Shown: positions 49,453-58,814, counted from the first letter of the stretch. The stretch: 64,000 nucleotides of DNA from CAHJXG01 sp965277495 (GCA_965277495.1 OZ255824.1:1240001-1304000), one strand, 5' to 3'. Translations and numbers: made by a program. The notes: generated by a model from the sequence alone, not told the origin.

Positions 49453-52073
49453 ACCCGGTGCTCCCCGCGCCTCCGCTCGCCCGGCGCCTGGCCGTGTCGG
49501 ACCTGCTGGCCAGGTGGATCGGGTTCTGCGTGCGCCAGGCCCGGCCCGTGCTGCTGGCCGCACTATTTTTGGCCATCGGCTGCATCTGGCTGGCGCATGC
49601 CCGGCTGGGGGTCACGACCGACACGTCCGGCCTGTTTTCCGCCAGCCTGCCGTGGCGGCAGCATGGGATGGAGATGCAGCGCGCCTTTCCGCAGAACGAG
49701 AACCTGCTGGTCGCCGTGGTGGACGGCGTGACGCCCGAGGAAGCCGAAGCCACCGCCGCGGCACTCGCCGCCGCGCTCAAGCCCGACACGGCGCATTTCA
49801 TCGATGTGCGCCGGCCCGACGCCTCGCCGTATTTGGAGCGCAATGCGCTGATGTTCCTGGACGTGCCGCAGCTCTCGGCGTTGCTGGACCAGACCATCGA
49901 CTCGCAGCCGTTCCTGGGACAGCTCGCCGCCGATCCCAGCCTGCGCGGCCTGCTCGGTGCGCTGTCGCTGATTTCTGAGGGCGTGAAGGTCGGCCAGGCC
50001 AACCTCCAGCCGTTCGAACCCGCGCTCAAGGGCTTCAACACGGCGTTGGCGCAGGCGGCGGCGGGCTCCCCGCAGCCACTGTCGTGGGAGCGGCTGCTCG
50101 CCGGATCGGTCGCCGACCTGGCCGGGCAATACCACTTCGTGCTCACGCAGCCGCGTCTCGATTATGGGGCGCTGCAGCCCGGCGCCGCCGCCACCGAAGT
50201 GATCCGCAATGCCGCCGCCAAGCTCGAATACGTGCAGCGCGGCCGTGCCCATGTGCGCCTCACCGGGTCCGTGGCGCTGGAGGACGAGGAATTCGCGACC
50301 GTCGCCGAGGGCGCCGTCGCCGGGCTGCTGGGCAGCATGGCGCTCGTTGCCGTCCTGTTATACCTGGCGTTGCGGAGCTGGCGGCTGATCGTGCCGGTGC
50401 TGCTGTGCCTGGTGCTGGGCTTGCTGCTGACGACGGGGTTCGCGGCGCTCGCGGTCGGCACGCTGAACCTGGTTTCGGTCGCCTTCGCAGTGCTGTTCGT
50501 CGGCATCGCCGTCGATTTCGGCATCCAGATCGCCGCGCGTTTCCGGGAGGAGCGCCTGCACAGCCCGGACATTGCCGGCGCGCTCGACCGCACCGCCCGC
50601 CGCGCCGGCCAACAGGTCCTGGTCGCGTCCTGCGCCAGCGCCGCCGGGTTCCTCGCCTTCACCCCCACGAGCTTCATCGGGGTGGCCCAGCTCGGCCTGA
50701 TCGCCGGGGTCGGCATGCTGATCGCGTTCGCCTGCACCGTCACCGCGCTGCCGGCGCTGCTGGCGTTGTTCAAGCCGGGCGCGGGGGCCGAGGAGGTTGG
50801 CCTGGCGTGGCTCCGCCGGCTCGACTGGCCCCTCGCGCGCTTCCGCAAGCCGGTCCTGCTGAGCTTCGTCTGCATCGGCATCGCCGGCGCCGCGTCGTTG
50901 CCGCGGCTCGTGTTCGATGGCGATCCGCTGCACACCAAGGACCCCACGACCGAGGCGGTCCGCACGCTGCACGACCTCATGGAAGACCCGATCACCAATC
51001 CGTACACCATGGAGGCGCTGGTGGGATCGACGGTCGAGGCCGCCACGCTGGCGGACCGGCTGCGCGCCCTGCCGCTGGTGGCCGACGTGCTGACCTTGCG
51101 CAGCTTCGTGCCGGAGGACCAGGCCGCCAAGCTGCCGCTGCTCGCCGACGCCGCGGCGCTGCTGGGTCCGACGCTCGATGCGCATCCGACGGGTCCGCCG
51201 CCCGATGCGGCGGCGCTGCGGCAGGCGGCGCAGTCGGCGGCTGCGTCCCTGCAAGGCGTGCAGGACAAGCTGCCGGAAGGCAGCACGCTGACCGCGATCG
51301 CTGCCGACCTCGCGACCCTGGCCAAGACCTCCGACAGCAACCTGTTGGCCACCAACGCCGCCTTGACCCGGTTCCTGCCGGCGCAGCTCGGCCGGCTGCG
51401 GGTGGCGCTGTCGGCCACGGCGACGACCGAGGCGGACATCCCGCCCGAAATCGCTCGCGACTGGGTGCTGCCCGATGGCCGCGCCCGGGTGCAGGTGGTT
51501 CCAAAGCGCGACGCCATGGGCAGCGACGGCTTGCACCGTTTCGTCGACCAGGTGCACGAGGTCGCGCCGGACGCAGTGGGGGCCGCGGTCTCGATCACCG
51601 CCAGCGCCGACACCATCGTCGCGGCGTTCCGCGCGGCGGCGATCTGGGCGCTGATTGCGATCGCCGTCATCCTGGCCGTGGCGTTGCGCCGGGCGTTGGA
51701 CGTGGCGCTGGTGCTGGCGCCGCTGTTGCTGTCGTCGATGCTGACGGTGGTTGCGGCGGTGCTGCTGCCGTTGCCACTGAATTTCGCCAACATCATCGCC
51801 CTGCCGCTGCTGCTGGGGGTGGGCGTGTCGTTCAACATCTACTTCGTCATGAACTGGCGCGCCGGACGCGACGGGCCACTGGGCTCGGCGACCGCGCGCG
51901 CGGTGCTGTTCTCCGCCCTGACGACCGCGACGGCCTTTGGCTCGCTTGCGCTGTCCCGCCACCCCGGCACCGCCAGCATGGGTGCATTGCTGCTGCTGAG
52001 CCTGGGTTGCACGTTGCTGACCACGCTGCTGTTCGTCCCGGCGCTGCTGGCGCAGGTGCGGCAGCCGCAATGA
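49449..52073 (+). CDS. hpnN: Hopanoid RND transporter HpnN
   Basis: The 874-residue RND-superfamily protein has two halves, each with one helix, a large periplasmic loop and five more helices (TM clusters about 283-430 and 725-870). The first periplasmic part has T-D-T-S-G-L-F-S-A-S-L-P-W-R (about 57-70), and G-I-A-V-D-F-G-I-Q lies in TM4, as in HpnN and MmpL-like lipid carriers. HpnN moves hopanoids from the inner to the outer membrane. The TTG start overlaps the hpnL stop. Length matches the family. No hopanoid synthesis gene (shc, hpnC-H) is in the window. Confidence 0.9.
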   Translation: MNPVLPAPPLARRLAVSDLLARWIGFCVRQARPVLLAALFLAIGCIWLAHARLGVTTDTSGLFSASLPWRQHGMEMQRAFPQNENLLVAVVDGVTPEEAEATAAALAAALKPDTAHFIDVRRPDASPYLERNALMFLDVPQLSALLDQTIDSQPFLGQLAADPSLRGLLGALSLISEGVKVGQANLQPFEPALKGFNTALAQAAAGSPQPLSWERLLAGSVADLAGQYHFVLTQPRLDYGALQPGAAATEVIRNAAAKLEYVQRGRAHVRLTGSVALEDEEFATVAEGAVAGLLGSMALVAVLLYLALRSWRLIVPVLLCLVLGLLLTTGFAALAVGTLNLVSVAFAVLFVGIAVDFGIQIAARFREERLHSPDIAGALDRTARRAGQQVLVASCASAAGFLAFTPTSFIGVAQLGLIAGVGMLIAFACTVTALPALLALFKPGAGAEEVGLAWLRRLDWPLARFRKPVLLSFVCIGIAGAASLPRLVFDGDPLHTKDPTTEAVRTLHDLMEDPITNPYTMEALVGSTVEAATLADRLRALPLVADVLTLRSFVPEDQAAKLPLLADAAALLGPTLDAHPTGPPPDAAALRQAAQSAAASLQGVQDKLPEGSTLTAIAADLATLAKTSDSNLLATNAALTRFLPAQLGRLRVALSATATTEADIPPEIARDWVLPDGRARVQVVPKRDAMGSDGLHRFVDQVHEVAPDAVGAAVSITASADTIVAAFRAAAIWALIAIAVILAVALRRALDVALVLAPLLLSSMLTVVAAVLLPLPLNFANIIALPLLLGVGVSFNIYFVMNWRAGRDGPLGSATARAVLFSALTTATAFGSLALSRHPGTASMGALLLLSLGCTLLTTLLFVPALLAQVRQPQ

Positions 52074-52154
52074 AGCCGCTTTGCTAAGCTCAACATGCCG
52101 CCGCAAGCAGCGGCGTCATGACCATCCAACCCTTCAACGTAAAGGAACCGCTCT

Positions 52155-52538
52155 ATGTCCGCTCGCGAAACCCTCGATGCGATCAGCCCTGGCCAGAAAG
52201 CCAGCCAGCTCAGGGATCAATTGCAGGGTCTGCTGCCCGAAAGCCTGCAGCCCGGCAACGTCAAGGCAAGCGCCACGGCGATGGCCAACGAGGCCGGCGA
52301 CGGGATGGGCAAGCTGCTCGACTACGTCCGCCTGGCCGCGGATTATTGGGAACCCGCCGCCGCTTTGCTGCAGCGCGTGCGTGGGCGCGCGTCCGAAGTG
52401 GTCGAGGAGGAGTACGCCCCGCCGGCTAAGCGGCGCTTTGGCGTGCATCCGCTCGTTGCGGTCGGGATCGCCGTCGGTCTCGGCCTGGCCGCCTACGGGG
52501 TGACCAGGCTCGCGCAGGACCTCAAACGGAATGCCTGA
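52155..52538 (+). CDS. Small helical protein with C-terminal membrane segment
   Basis: The family of this 127-residue protein was not recognised. Residues 1-75 are amphipathic and helical (many Ala, Gln, Glu). A short E-E-E-Y-A-P-P-A-K-R-R segment precedes one hydrophobic helix at 97-116 (H-P-L-V-A-V-G-I-A-V-G), and the tail is basic. It resembles DUF883/ElaB-like membrane-tethered proteins in plan but not clearly in sequence. AAAGGAA lies about nine bases before the ATG. It overlaps the AI-2E-family gene by eight bases, so the two are probably made together. Confidence 0.6.
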   Translation: MSARETLDAISPGQKASQLRDQLQGLLPESLQPGNVKASATAMANEAGDGMGKLLDYVRLAADYWEPAAALLQRVRGRASEVVEEEYAPPAKRRFGVHPLVAVGIAVGLGLAAYGVTRLAQDLKRNA

Positions 52539-54492
52539 CACCAGTGCGGTAAAAGCCGACGCGGAAGCCGCATCGATCCTGGCTTCTGGCCCGGCATCTG
52601 GCCCGGCTTCCGCCCCCGCTTCAGCAGCGACCGCGGACGCGTCCCGCGGCATGACGCTCTTTGTCCTGATCGTGGCCACCCTCTATTTCGGCAAGGAGGT
52701 GCTGGTTCCGATCACGCTCGCCTTGCTGTTGGCGTTCGTGCTCGCCCCCTTGGTGGCCCTGCTGCGCCGCCTCCGGCTGGGCCGGATCCCGGCGGTGCTG
52801 CTGGCCGTGATCGTCGCGGTCGGCCTGGTCCTGGCGCTCGGCAGCGTGATCGGCTCCCAAATCGCCGAACTCACCACCAGCCTGCCGCAATACGCTGCCA
52901 CGGTCGAGCAGAAGGTCGACAACCTGCGCCAGGCCACCATCGGCCGGCTCTCGCGCCTGACCGACAAGATCGGCAACCATGCCCCGGCGCCGGCGGCCAA
53001 CGCGCCCGCGTCGGCGCCGGGGCTGGCCTCGGCACCGAGCGCGCCGGCACCCAGTGCGGGGCCGGCCACCACGAATCCGCTCGACCTGGCCGAGCGCTAT
53101 TTGTCGCCAATCCTCGCGCCGCTCGCGACCTTCGGCATCGTCTTCGTCGTGGCGATCTTTGCGCTGGTGCAGCAGGAGGACCTGCGCGACCGGATGATCC
53201 GCCTGCTCGGCTCCAACGACATGCACCGCACGACCGTCGCCATCGATGACGGCGGACGGCGGCTCAGCCGCTATTTCTTGTCCCAGCTCTGCGTCAACAC
53301 CGGCTTCGGCGTCGTGATCGGCGCCGGGCTATACCTCATCGGGGTGCCGAGCCCGGTGCTCTGGGGCATCCTGTCGGCGCTGCTGCGTTTCGTGCCCTAT
53401 GTCGGCTCGTTCATCGCCGTGCTGCTGCCGTTCGCGCTCGCCGCCGCCGTCGCCCCCGGCTGGTCGATGCCGCTCTGGACGCTCGGCCTGTATGCCGTGG
53501 CCGAGGGCGTGACCGGGCAGATCATCGAGCCGCTGGTGTATGGCCATAACACCGGGCTGTCGCCGTTCTCGGTGATCGTGGCGGCGATCTTCTGGTCGTG
53601 GCTCTGGGGGCCGATCGGGTTGATCCTGTCGACGCCGCTCACGCTTTGCCTGGTCACGCTGGGGCGTCACGTTGACCGGCTGGAGTTCCTGGACGTGCTG
53701 CTGGGCGACACCCCCGCGCTCACGCCGACGGAGGGCTTCTACCAGCGTATCCTGACCGGCGACGTCGACGAGATGCAAGATGAAGCCGAGCGGACGCTGA
53801 AGCATCGGTCGCTCTCGACCTATTACGACGAGGTCGCGTTGAAGGGCCTGCAGCTTGCCGCCAACGACAGCCGGCGCGGCGTGCTGAGCCATGGCCAGCT
53901 CGACCGCGTGAAGGACACGATCAAGGTCCTGGTCCAAGGGCTTGCCGTCCACGACGACGTGCAGCCAAAGCAGAAGCCGCGGCAGCCGGACGACAGCGCG
54001 CTTGCCCCCGCACCCGCGCGGCGCGCCCTGCCGAACAACCCGAGCCCGGATGGCGCGGCGCCCGCGACGGCGGACCTGCCGCCGGCGTGGCGGGGACGTG
54101 CGCCGGTGCTCTGCATCGCCGGGCGCGGCCCGCTGGACGAGGCGGCGTCGACGATGCTGGTCCAGCTCCTTGGCAAGCATGGCCTGGCCGCGCGCTTGGC
54201 GCCCTACGAGGCCGCATCCCGGGACCGGGTGGAGACGCTCGATGTGGAGGGGGTCGCGATGGTCTGCATCTCCTACCTCGACATCAGCGGCAGCCCGGCG
54301 CACCTGCGTTATTTGCTGCAACGGCTACGCCGCCGGTTGCCGCAGGGGACGCCGATCCTCGTCGGCCTTTGGCCTGCGGAGGACGCGGCCCTGACCGACA
54401 AGACGACGCAATCCGGGATAGGTGCTGATTATTTCGCAAGTTCGTTGCGCGACGCGGTCGATGATTGCCTGAAGGCGGCCCGGGCGGGGTAG
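52531..54492 (+). CDS. AI-2E/PerM-family transporter with extra C-terminal domain
   Basis: The 653-residue protein has a PerM/YdiK-type membrane core at about 38-395 with eight helices: F-G-K-E-V-L-V-P near 53, then a large soluble loop rich in Ala/Pro at about 150-190. The late core has L-S-A-L-L-R-F-V-P-Y-V-G and E-P-L-V-Y-G-H-N-T-G-L-S-P. Family members are about 350 residues. The extra C-terminal 125 residues (about 525-650: V-L-C-I-A-G-R-G-P-L-D-E-A, M-V-C-I-S-Y-L-D-I-S-G-S-P-A-H-L) look like a Rossmann or cobalamin-binding-like fold. The N-terminus has Ala-Ser-Gly-Pro repeats. Cargo is unknown. Confidence 0.82.
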   Translation: MPDTSAVKADAEAASILASGPASGPASAPASAATADASRGMTLFVLIVATLYFGKEVLVPITLALLLAFVLAPLVALLRRLRLGRIPAVLLAVIVAVGLVLALGSVIGSQIAELTTSLPQYAATVEQKVDNLRQATIGRLSRLTDKIGNHAPAPAANAPASAPGLASAPSAPAPSAGPATTNPLDLAERYLSPILAPLATFGIVFVVAIFALVQQEDLRDRMIRLLGSNDMHRTTVAIDDGGRRLSRYFLSQLCVNTGFGVVIGAGLYLIGVPSPVLWGILSALLRFVPYVGSFIAVLLPFALAAAVAPGWSMPLWTLGLYAVAEGVTGQIIEPLVYGHNTGLSPFSVIVAAIFWSWLWGPIGLILSTPLTLCLVTLGRHVDRLEFLDVLLGDTPALTPTEGFYQRILTGDVDEMQDEAERTLKHRSLSTYYDEVALKGLQLAANDSRRGVLSHGQLDRVKDTIKVLVQGLAVHDDVQPKQKPRQPDDSALAPAPARRALPNNPSPDGAAPATADLPPAWRGRAPVLCIAGRGPLDEAASTMLVQLLGKHGLAARLAPYEAASRDRVETLDVEGVAMVCISYLDISGSPAHLRYLLQRLRRRLPQGTPILVGLWPAEDAALTDKTTQSGIGADYFASSLRDAVDDCLKAARAG

Positions 54493-54496
54493 CCTG

Positions 54497-55162
54497 CTAT
54501 TTGGCCGATCTTGGCCTTTTTCTTGAAGAAACGGACGCCTCGCCCGGCGGCGCCGTCCGCAGCATGTCCGCGATCCCGTCCGCAAGCTGGCCGAGCGCCT
54601 TGCTCATAGCCGCGACCAGGTCCGCCGTGCTGGGGCTGGCGGGCTGCGCCACGATCCGGATGACGCGCGTTTCCGCCGATGCGCGCGCCCGGCCGCGAGA
54701 CACCGCCACCTGCGCCAGCAGCACCGCTTGGCCGGATGCGTCGGCGTCGAAGCGCTGGACGTCCATCTCGATCGTCGCATCCGCCTCGGCCGTGATCGAT
54801 CCAGCCGAGGTGAACACGCTCGTCCCAGGCAGCCGTGTGTTGAGATCCTCGGCCAGGATGCGCGCGATAAGGTCGCCGAACGGCTCCCCCCACCGTTCCG
54901 CACCATTCAGGCGCAGCGAGTAGGCGCTGTTGGCACGCACGATCTCCGACCGGTCGAGGTAGCCGGCCAAGCCAATGCGCCGCAGCTCAACCTGCCGGGG
55001 GCCGCCGGGCTTGGGCGCGCCCGGCACAGCAGCCAGCGTGTAGTACGCCGGATCCGGCGAGGTGCACGCCCCAACGACGCCGGCCAGCGCCAAGCCGAGC
55101 AGCCCACGGCGCGGAACTGCCAGCCCGGATGCTGTCACTGGCACCGTCACACGAACCGTCAC
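54497..55162 (-). CDS. pqiC: PqiC-type lipoprotein of MCE transport system
   Basis: The 221-residue protein has a lipobox near residue 33 (A-G-V-V-G-A-C-T) after a twin-Arg-rich hydrophobic signal, so it should be a lipoprotein. The mature part matches the ABC-type transport auxiliary lipoprotein family (Y-Y-T-L, E-I-V-R-A-N-S-A-Y-S-L, W-G-E-P-F-G-D-L-I-A-R-I-L-A-E-D-L). PqiC sits on the outer membrane and receives the PqiB needle. The GTG start at 55162 overlaps the pqiB stop (GTGA). It is convergent to the AI-2E-family gene with only 4 bp between. Confidence 0.87.
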   Translation of the reverse strand: MTVRVTVPVTASGLAVPRRGLLGLALAGVVGACTSPDPAYYTLAAVPGAPKPGGPRQVELRRIGLAGYLDRSEIVRANSAYSLRLNGAERWGEPFGDLIARILAEDLNTRLPGTSVFTSAGSITAEADATIEMDVQRFDADASGQAVLLAQVAVSRGRARASAETRVIRIVAQPASPSTADLVAAMSKALGQLADGIADMLRTAPPGEASVSSRKRPRSAK

Positions 55163-56826
55163 TGGGAGGCCAAGCCGGCGCGGCCCCTCACCAAAGCCTC
55201 GGGATGGCGGTCGAGGAAGTCCGCCAGCAGCCGGATCGACCGCGCGGTATCGCCCACCTGGGTCATGGCCCGCTCCAACTCCCGCTGAAACTGCGAGTTG
55301 TTTCCATAGCTCGCGTCAAGCGAACCGAAGGCCCGCCCCGCCTTCGCCACCGCCTCTTGCAGCCCCGCGGTGATCTCGGGCAAGCGGCGCAAGGCAGGGG
55401 TCAGCCCCGCGTCGGTCCGCTTTACCAGGTCCTGCACGCTGGCCATCGCACCCGATGCCGACCGCAGCGCGCCGTTCAGGTTCTGCCCGATCTCGTCGAG
55501 CGGCAGGCGGCCCAGCTTGCCGGCAATGTCCTCCGCGGCAACCAGGATGTTGTTGAGGCCGCCGCTCCGGCTTGGCAGTATGACGTCGCTCCCGCGCACC
55601 TCCAGCTCAGCCGGGGCTGGGTCGGGCACGAAGTCGAGCGCCAGCACCATCTGCCCGGTCAAATAGCTCGCGGTCTGCAACTGCGCCCGCATGCCGCGGC
55701 GCACGAGGCGGCGCGCAACCTCCATGGGATTGCTTTTCGCCAGCGTGCTCGCGCTCAGGATACGCTCGGGCTGCACCTCAAGCCGCACCCGCACCCGCAC
55801 GTCGCCATTGTTCGGGTTCAGCTCCAGGGCGACCTCCGTCACGGTGCCGACCTGGATGCCATAGAACTCGACCGGCGCGCCGCGTCCGAGGCCGCGCACC
55901 GAGCTTTCGAAGTAGGTGACGAACTCCTGTTTCGTCGCATAGCCGGACGCCTCCGCCTCGGCGAAGTTATTATAGAGCGGAAATTCGGTGCCGGCCTCGG
56001 AAGGCGGCGCGTCGGGTTGGTCCTTCGGCGAGTCGAACGCGACGCCGCCGGAGAGCAGGGCCTGAACGCTCGCGAGCTCGACATGCACGCCCTCGGCGCC
56101 GACCTGCACCGATACGCCGGACGCGTTCCAGAAATGCGTGCCCTTGCGGACGAAGTTGTCATAGGGCGCGCGAATGAAAATCTGCACCGTCACCGGCCCG
56201 GTTCCGTCGCCGATGTCGTAGCCCAGCACCTCGCCGACCGTGATGTCGCGGTAGAACACCGGGGCGCCTGGCCCCAATGAGCCGATCCGCTGCGCCTTGA
56301 CGGCGAAGGTGCGTCCGGGCTCGCCGGTGCGGACGCCGGGCGGCTGTTCGAGCCCGGTGAACTCCGTCCGCCGCGCCCCATCGCGTCCGCCGGGGTCCAT
56401 TTCGATGTAGCTGCCGGACACCAGCGTCTCGATCCCCGCCAAGCTTCCGGAACTGAGGCGCGGGCGCACCACCCAGAACCGCGCCATGTCGGTCAGATAG
56501 GGATCGGCCTCACGCCGCATGCGGACGGTGACGATGACATGCGACATGTCGTCCGACAGGCGGATGGTCTCGACATTGCCGAGTTCGACCGCCTTGTGGC
56601 GCACCCGGGTCTGACCGGCGGTCAAGCCATCGGCGCTGCGGAAACTGAGGGTTACCAGGGAACCCTGCTGCGACACAGTGCGGTAGCCGAGCCAAGCGGC
56701 GATCACTGCGGCAATCAGCGGGATCAGCCATATCAACGAGATGCGGCTGCGCCGGACCCGGGCCTCCGGTTCGGTCGTTCCGGAAGCGGGCCTTCCAGGA
56801 TTGGGCGGGGGTGTCGCGTCGCTCAT
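55159..56826 (-). CDS. pqiB: PqiB, multi-MCE-domain lipid transport protein
   Basis: The 555-residue protein has one N-terminal membrane helix (about 29-47: S-L-I-W-L-I-P-L-I-A-A-V) and three MCE/MlaD domains. The first begins near G-S-L-V-T-L-S-F-R-S-A-D-G-L, another near P-G-R-T-F-A-V-K-A and a third near E-A-S-G-Y-A-T-K. A long C-terminal helical stretch (about 440-550) would form the coiled needle. PqiB hexamers build a hydrophobic tunnel spanning the periplasm. It overlaps pqiA upstream (ATGA) and pqiC downstream, so pqiABC is one coupled operon. Confidence 0.93.
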   Translation of the reverse strand: MSDATPPPNPGRPASGTTEPEARVRRSRISLIWLIPLIAAVIAAWLGYRTVSQQGSLVTLSFRSADGLTAGQTRVRHKAVELGNVETIRLSDDMSHVIVTVRMRREADPYLTDMARFWVVRPRLSSGSLAGIETLVSGSYIEMDPGGRDGARRTEFTGLEQPPGVRTGEPGRTFAVKAQRIGSLGPGAPVFYRDITVGEVLGYDIGDGTGPVTVQIFIRAPYDNFVRKGTHFWNASGVSVQVGAEGVHVELASVQALLSGGVAFDSPKDQPDAPPSEAGTEFPLYNNFAEAEASGYATKQEFVTYFESSVRGLGRGAPVEFYGIQVGTVTEVALELNPNNGDVRVRVRLEVQPERILSASTLAKSNPMEVARRLVRRGMRAQLQTASYLTGQMVLALDFVPDPAPAELEVRGSDVILPSRSGGLNNILVAAEDIAGKLGRLPLDEIGQNLNGALRSASGAMASVQDLVKRTDAGLTPALRRLPEITAGLQEAVAKAGRAFGSLDASYGNNSQFQRELERAMTQVGDTARSIRLLADFLDRHPEALVRGRAGLASQ

Positions 56827-58097
56827 GCCTCAGCCTCTGCCTTGTCGTATCCGGTTTGGCCCGCCACGTCCCACATCAGGCGTGGGTCGAAGCTGAACGC
56901 GGCCAGCATCGTCAGGATCACGACGGCCGCGAAGCACACCGCGCCGATGTCTGGAATGACGGAGGCCAGCAGCCCCATCCGCACCAGGGCCACCAGGATG
57001 GACAGCATGAACACGTCGATCATCGACCAGCGCCCCAGCACGTCGATCAGGCGATACAGCCGGGTGCGGTCCCGCAAATGCCCGGTCGCGCCGCGCTGCG
57101 TGGCGATCAGCAGGTAGGCCAGGCTGATGAGCTTCAGCACCGGCACCATGACGCTGGCCCCGAACACCAGCAGCGCCAGCGGCCACATGCGATACTCGAT
57201 CAGCTCCTGCACGCCGCCGAGGATGGTGCTGGGATGCCCGCGGCCGAACCGGATCAGCGTCAGGATGGGATAAAGGTTGGCGGGAACATACAGCGCCGCC
57301 GCCGCCAGCAGCAGCGCCCACGTCCGCGCGATGCTGTTGGGCTTGCGCACACGCAGCGGCGCGTTGCAGCGGCGGCAGCGTGCCCCAGGCGCGGCACGGC
57401 CCACCCGCCCGCAGCTATCGCAGCCGATCAGCGGACCCGTGCCGATCGGCGCCGGGGTGCGCCGCAGCCGCCCGATCGCCTCCCACAGCGCATGCTCGTC
57501 GAGCCACGCGTCCGTCGCGACGATCACGAGCATCAACGCACCGAGCGCATACAGCGCCAGGCCGACCTCCACCTGCGCCAGCGCGGCGAGGCGGGTGTAG
57601 GCGACGAAAACGCCGAGCAGGAACACCTCGATCATGGCCCAGGGCGTCAGGCGCTTGCGCCAGCGCTCCATGGCGGCGAGGCTGGATGGGGCGATCTCGA
57701 GCTGCAGGCCGATGATGACGCCGGCCGTAAGCGCAAGCTTCAAGGCCGGCGCGATCAGCGTCGTGGCGAGGACGACGGCTGCCAACTGCCAAATGCCCTG
57801 GTCCTCGAACGCGGCCGGCAGCGAGGTCAGGGTGGTGTTACGCTGCTGCCCGGCCAAGCGCAGCCCAAGCAGCGGAGTAGTGACCGCGACTGCGAACAGC
57901 AACAGCCCGGTTATGCTGAATGCGAGCGTCGTGCCGAGCGCATCGCGGCGGCGGCGGCGCAGCAGGGCGCCGCACCGGGTGCAGGCCGCAACGTTGCCGG
58001 GCCGCATGGCGGGGACGGTCTGGAACAGCCCGCACTCCGGGCATTCCCGCATGGTGGCGTCCGGGCCGGCGAGGGCATGGGTGGCAACATCGGACAT
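56823..58097 (-). CDS. pqiA: PqiA membrane protein with zinc ribbons
   Basis: The 424-residue inner-membrane protein has two homologous halves, each a zinc-ribbon pair followed by four helices: C-P-E-C with C-T-R-C near the N-terminus, and C-D-S-C with C-R-R-C near residue 230. PqiA partners with PqiB in MCE-type lipid transport; it is not an ABC permease. The start is taken at ATG 58097; an upstream ATG at 58145 would add 16 residues lacking homology. tRNA-Thr lies divergently 125 bp away. Confidence 0.9.
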   Translation of the reverse strand: MSDVATHALAGPDATMRECPECGLFQTVPAMRPGNVAACTRCGALLRRRRRDALGTTLAFSITGLLLFAVAVTTPLLGLRLAGQQRNTTLTSLPAAFEDQGIWQLAAVVLATTLIAPALKLALTAGVIIGLQLEIAPSSLAAMERWRKRLTPWAMIEVFLLGVFVAYTRLAALAQVEVGLALYALGALMLVIVATDAWLDEHALWEAIGRLRRTPAPIGTGPLIGCDSCGRVGRAAPGARCRRCNAPLRVRKPNSIARTWALLLAAAALYVPANLYPILTLIRFGRGHPSTILGGVQELIEYRMWPLALLVFGASVMVPVLKLISLAYLLIATQRGATGHLRDRTRLYRLIDVLGRWSMIDVFMLSILVALVRMGLLASVIPDIGAVCFAAVVILTMLAAFSFDPRLMWDVAGQTGYDKAEAEA

Positions 58098-58221
58098 TAA
58101 GGGACCAGAACATGGTGGCGGGGGCGCAGGTTCGTTACATAGCACATACGGACGCCGGCCAGCACCCCATGTGGCGTCCGGTTGCGGCAGGCGGCGTGCA
58201 AGGCTATATGCTGCGGCCGAA

Positions 58222-58296
58222 GCCGACGTAGCTCAGTGGTAGAGCAGCTGATTCGTAATCAGCAGGTCCTCAGTTCAATCCTGAGCGTCGGCACCA
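58222..58296 (+). tRNA. tRNA-Thr (anticodon CGT)
   Basis: The acceptor GCCGACG (58222-58228) pairs with CGTCGGC (58286-58292), followed by discriminator A and encoded CCA. The anticodon loop TTCGTAA gives CGT. The T-loop TTCAATC is normal. It is 75 nt long, divergent from pqiA and convergent to a small coiled-coil protein gene. Confidence 0.95.
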
Positions 58297-58395
58297 GGCA
58301 TCCCACATCCGTGCTGCGCGGAAAGTGCGTGCATGTGATTATTCTTGGCGAAATGGCCATAAAGTTCAGTCGGCGCCATGCTGCCGTGCTCACTG

Positions 58396-58692
58396 TCAGG
58401 TCTTAGGTTCCAGTGCATCGACGCGCGTCTGCAACTTGCTGATTTGGCGCTGCTGCAACGCAACCTGCTGGCCGAGCAGGCGAGCTTCGTCCCTTGTATT
58501 GGAAGCCACCAGGGCCGCCTGATCGGCACGGCCCATGGATACCGCGATGTCATCCCGGATCGTGCTCAATTGGTCCTCGTGCCGGTCCAGGCGCGCCATT
58601 AAGCCGCGCTGTCCTGCCTCCAACGCGTCCACTTTGCCTTCGAGGCCAATCAAAGCCGCCAAGATCATGCTCAATGAGTCGCCGCTCAACAC
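58396..58692 (-). CDS. Small coiled-coil protein
   Basis: This 98-residue protein of unrecognised family is almost entirely helical, with heptad-like spacing of Leu, Ile and Val (L-E-G-K-V-D-A-L-E-A-G, L-M-A-R-L-D-R-H-E-D-Q-L, Q-R-Q-I-S-K-L-Q-T-R-V). A two- or three-stranded coiled coil is likely. There is no signal peptide or clear membrane segment. The GTG start at 58692 follows GAGG within GAGAGGAAAGA, a good ribosome site. It is monocistronic and downstream of tRNA-Thr on the opposite strand. Confidence 0.6.
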   Translation of the reverse strand: MLSGDSLSMILAALIGLEGKVDALEAGQRGLMARLDRHEDQLSTIRDDIAVSMGRADQAALVASNTRDEARLLGQQVALQQRQISKLQTRVDALEPKT

Positions 58693-58814
58693 TCTTTCCT
58701 CTCGTTGTCCGGCGTAATCTTATCGAAGTGGGCCCCGGTTTCCACTCCAATGAAGATGTGCAGCCTGGCATCGGAGTTCATACTTAAGCGACGACAACCA
58801 TCGCCACCAGAAGC

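Noticed and set aside
50358..52106. Long minus-strand frame (about 580 codons) opposite hpnN
   Set aside because: It is a mirror frame of a GC-rich RND gene, rich in Arg, Gln, His and Gly, with no motif or ribosome site.
57277..57600. Small plus-strand frame within pqiA
   Set aside because: It lies opposite the zinc-ribbon region of pqiA, has no ribosome site and a biased composition.
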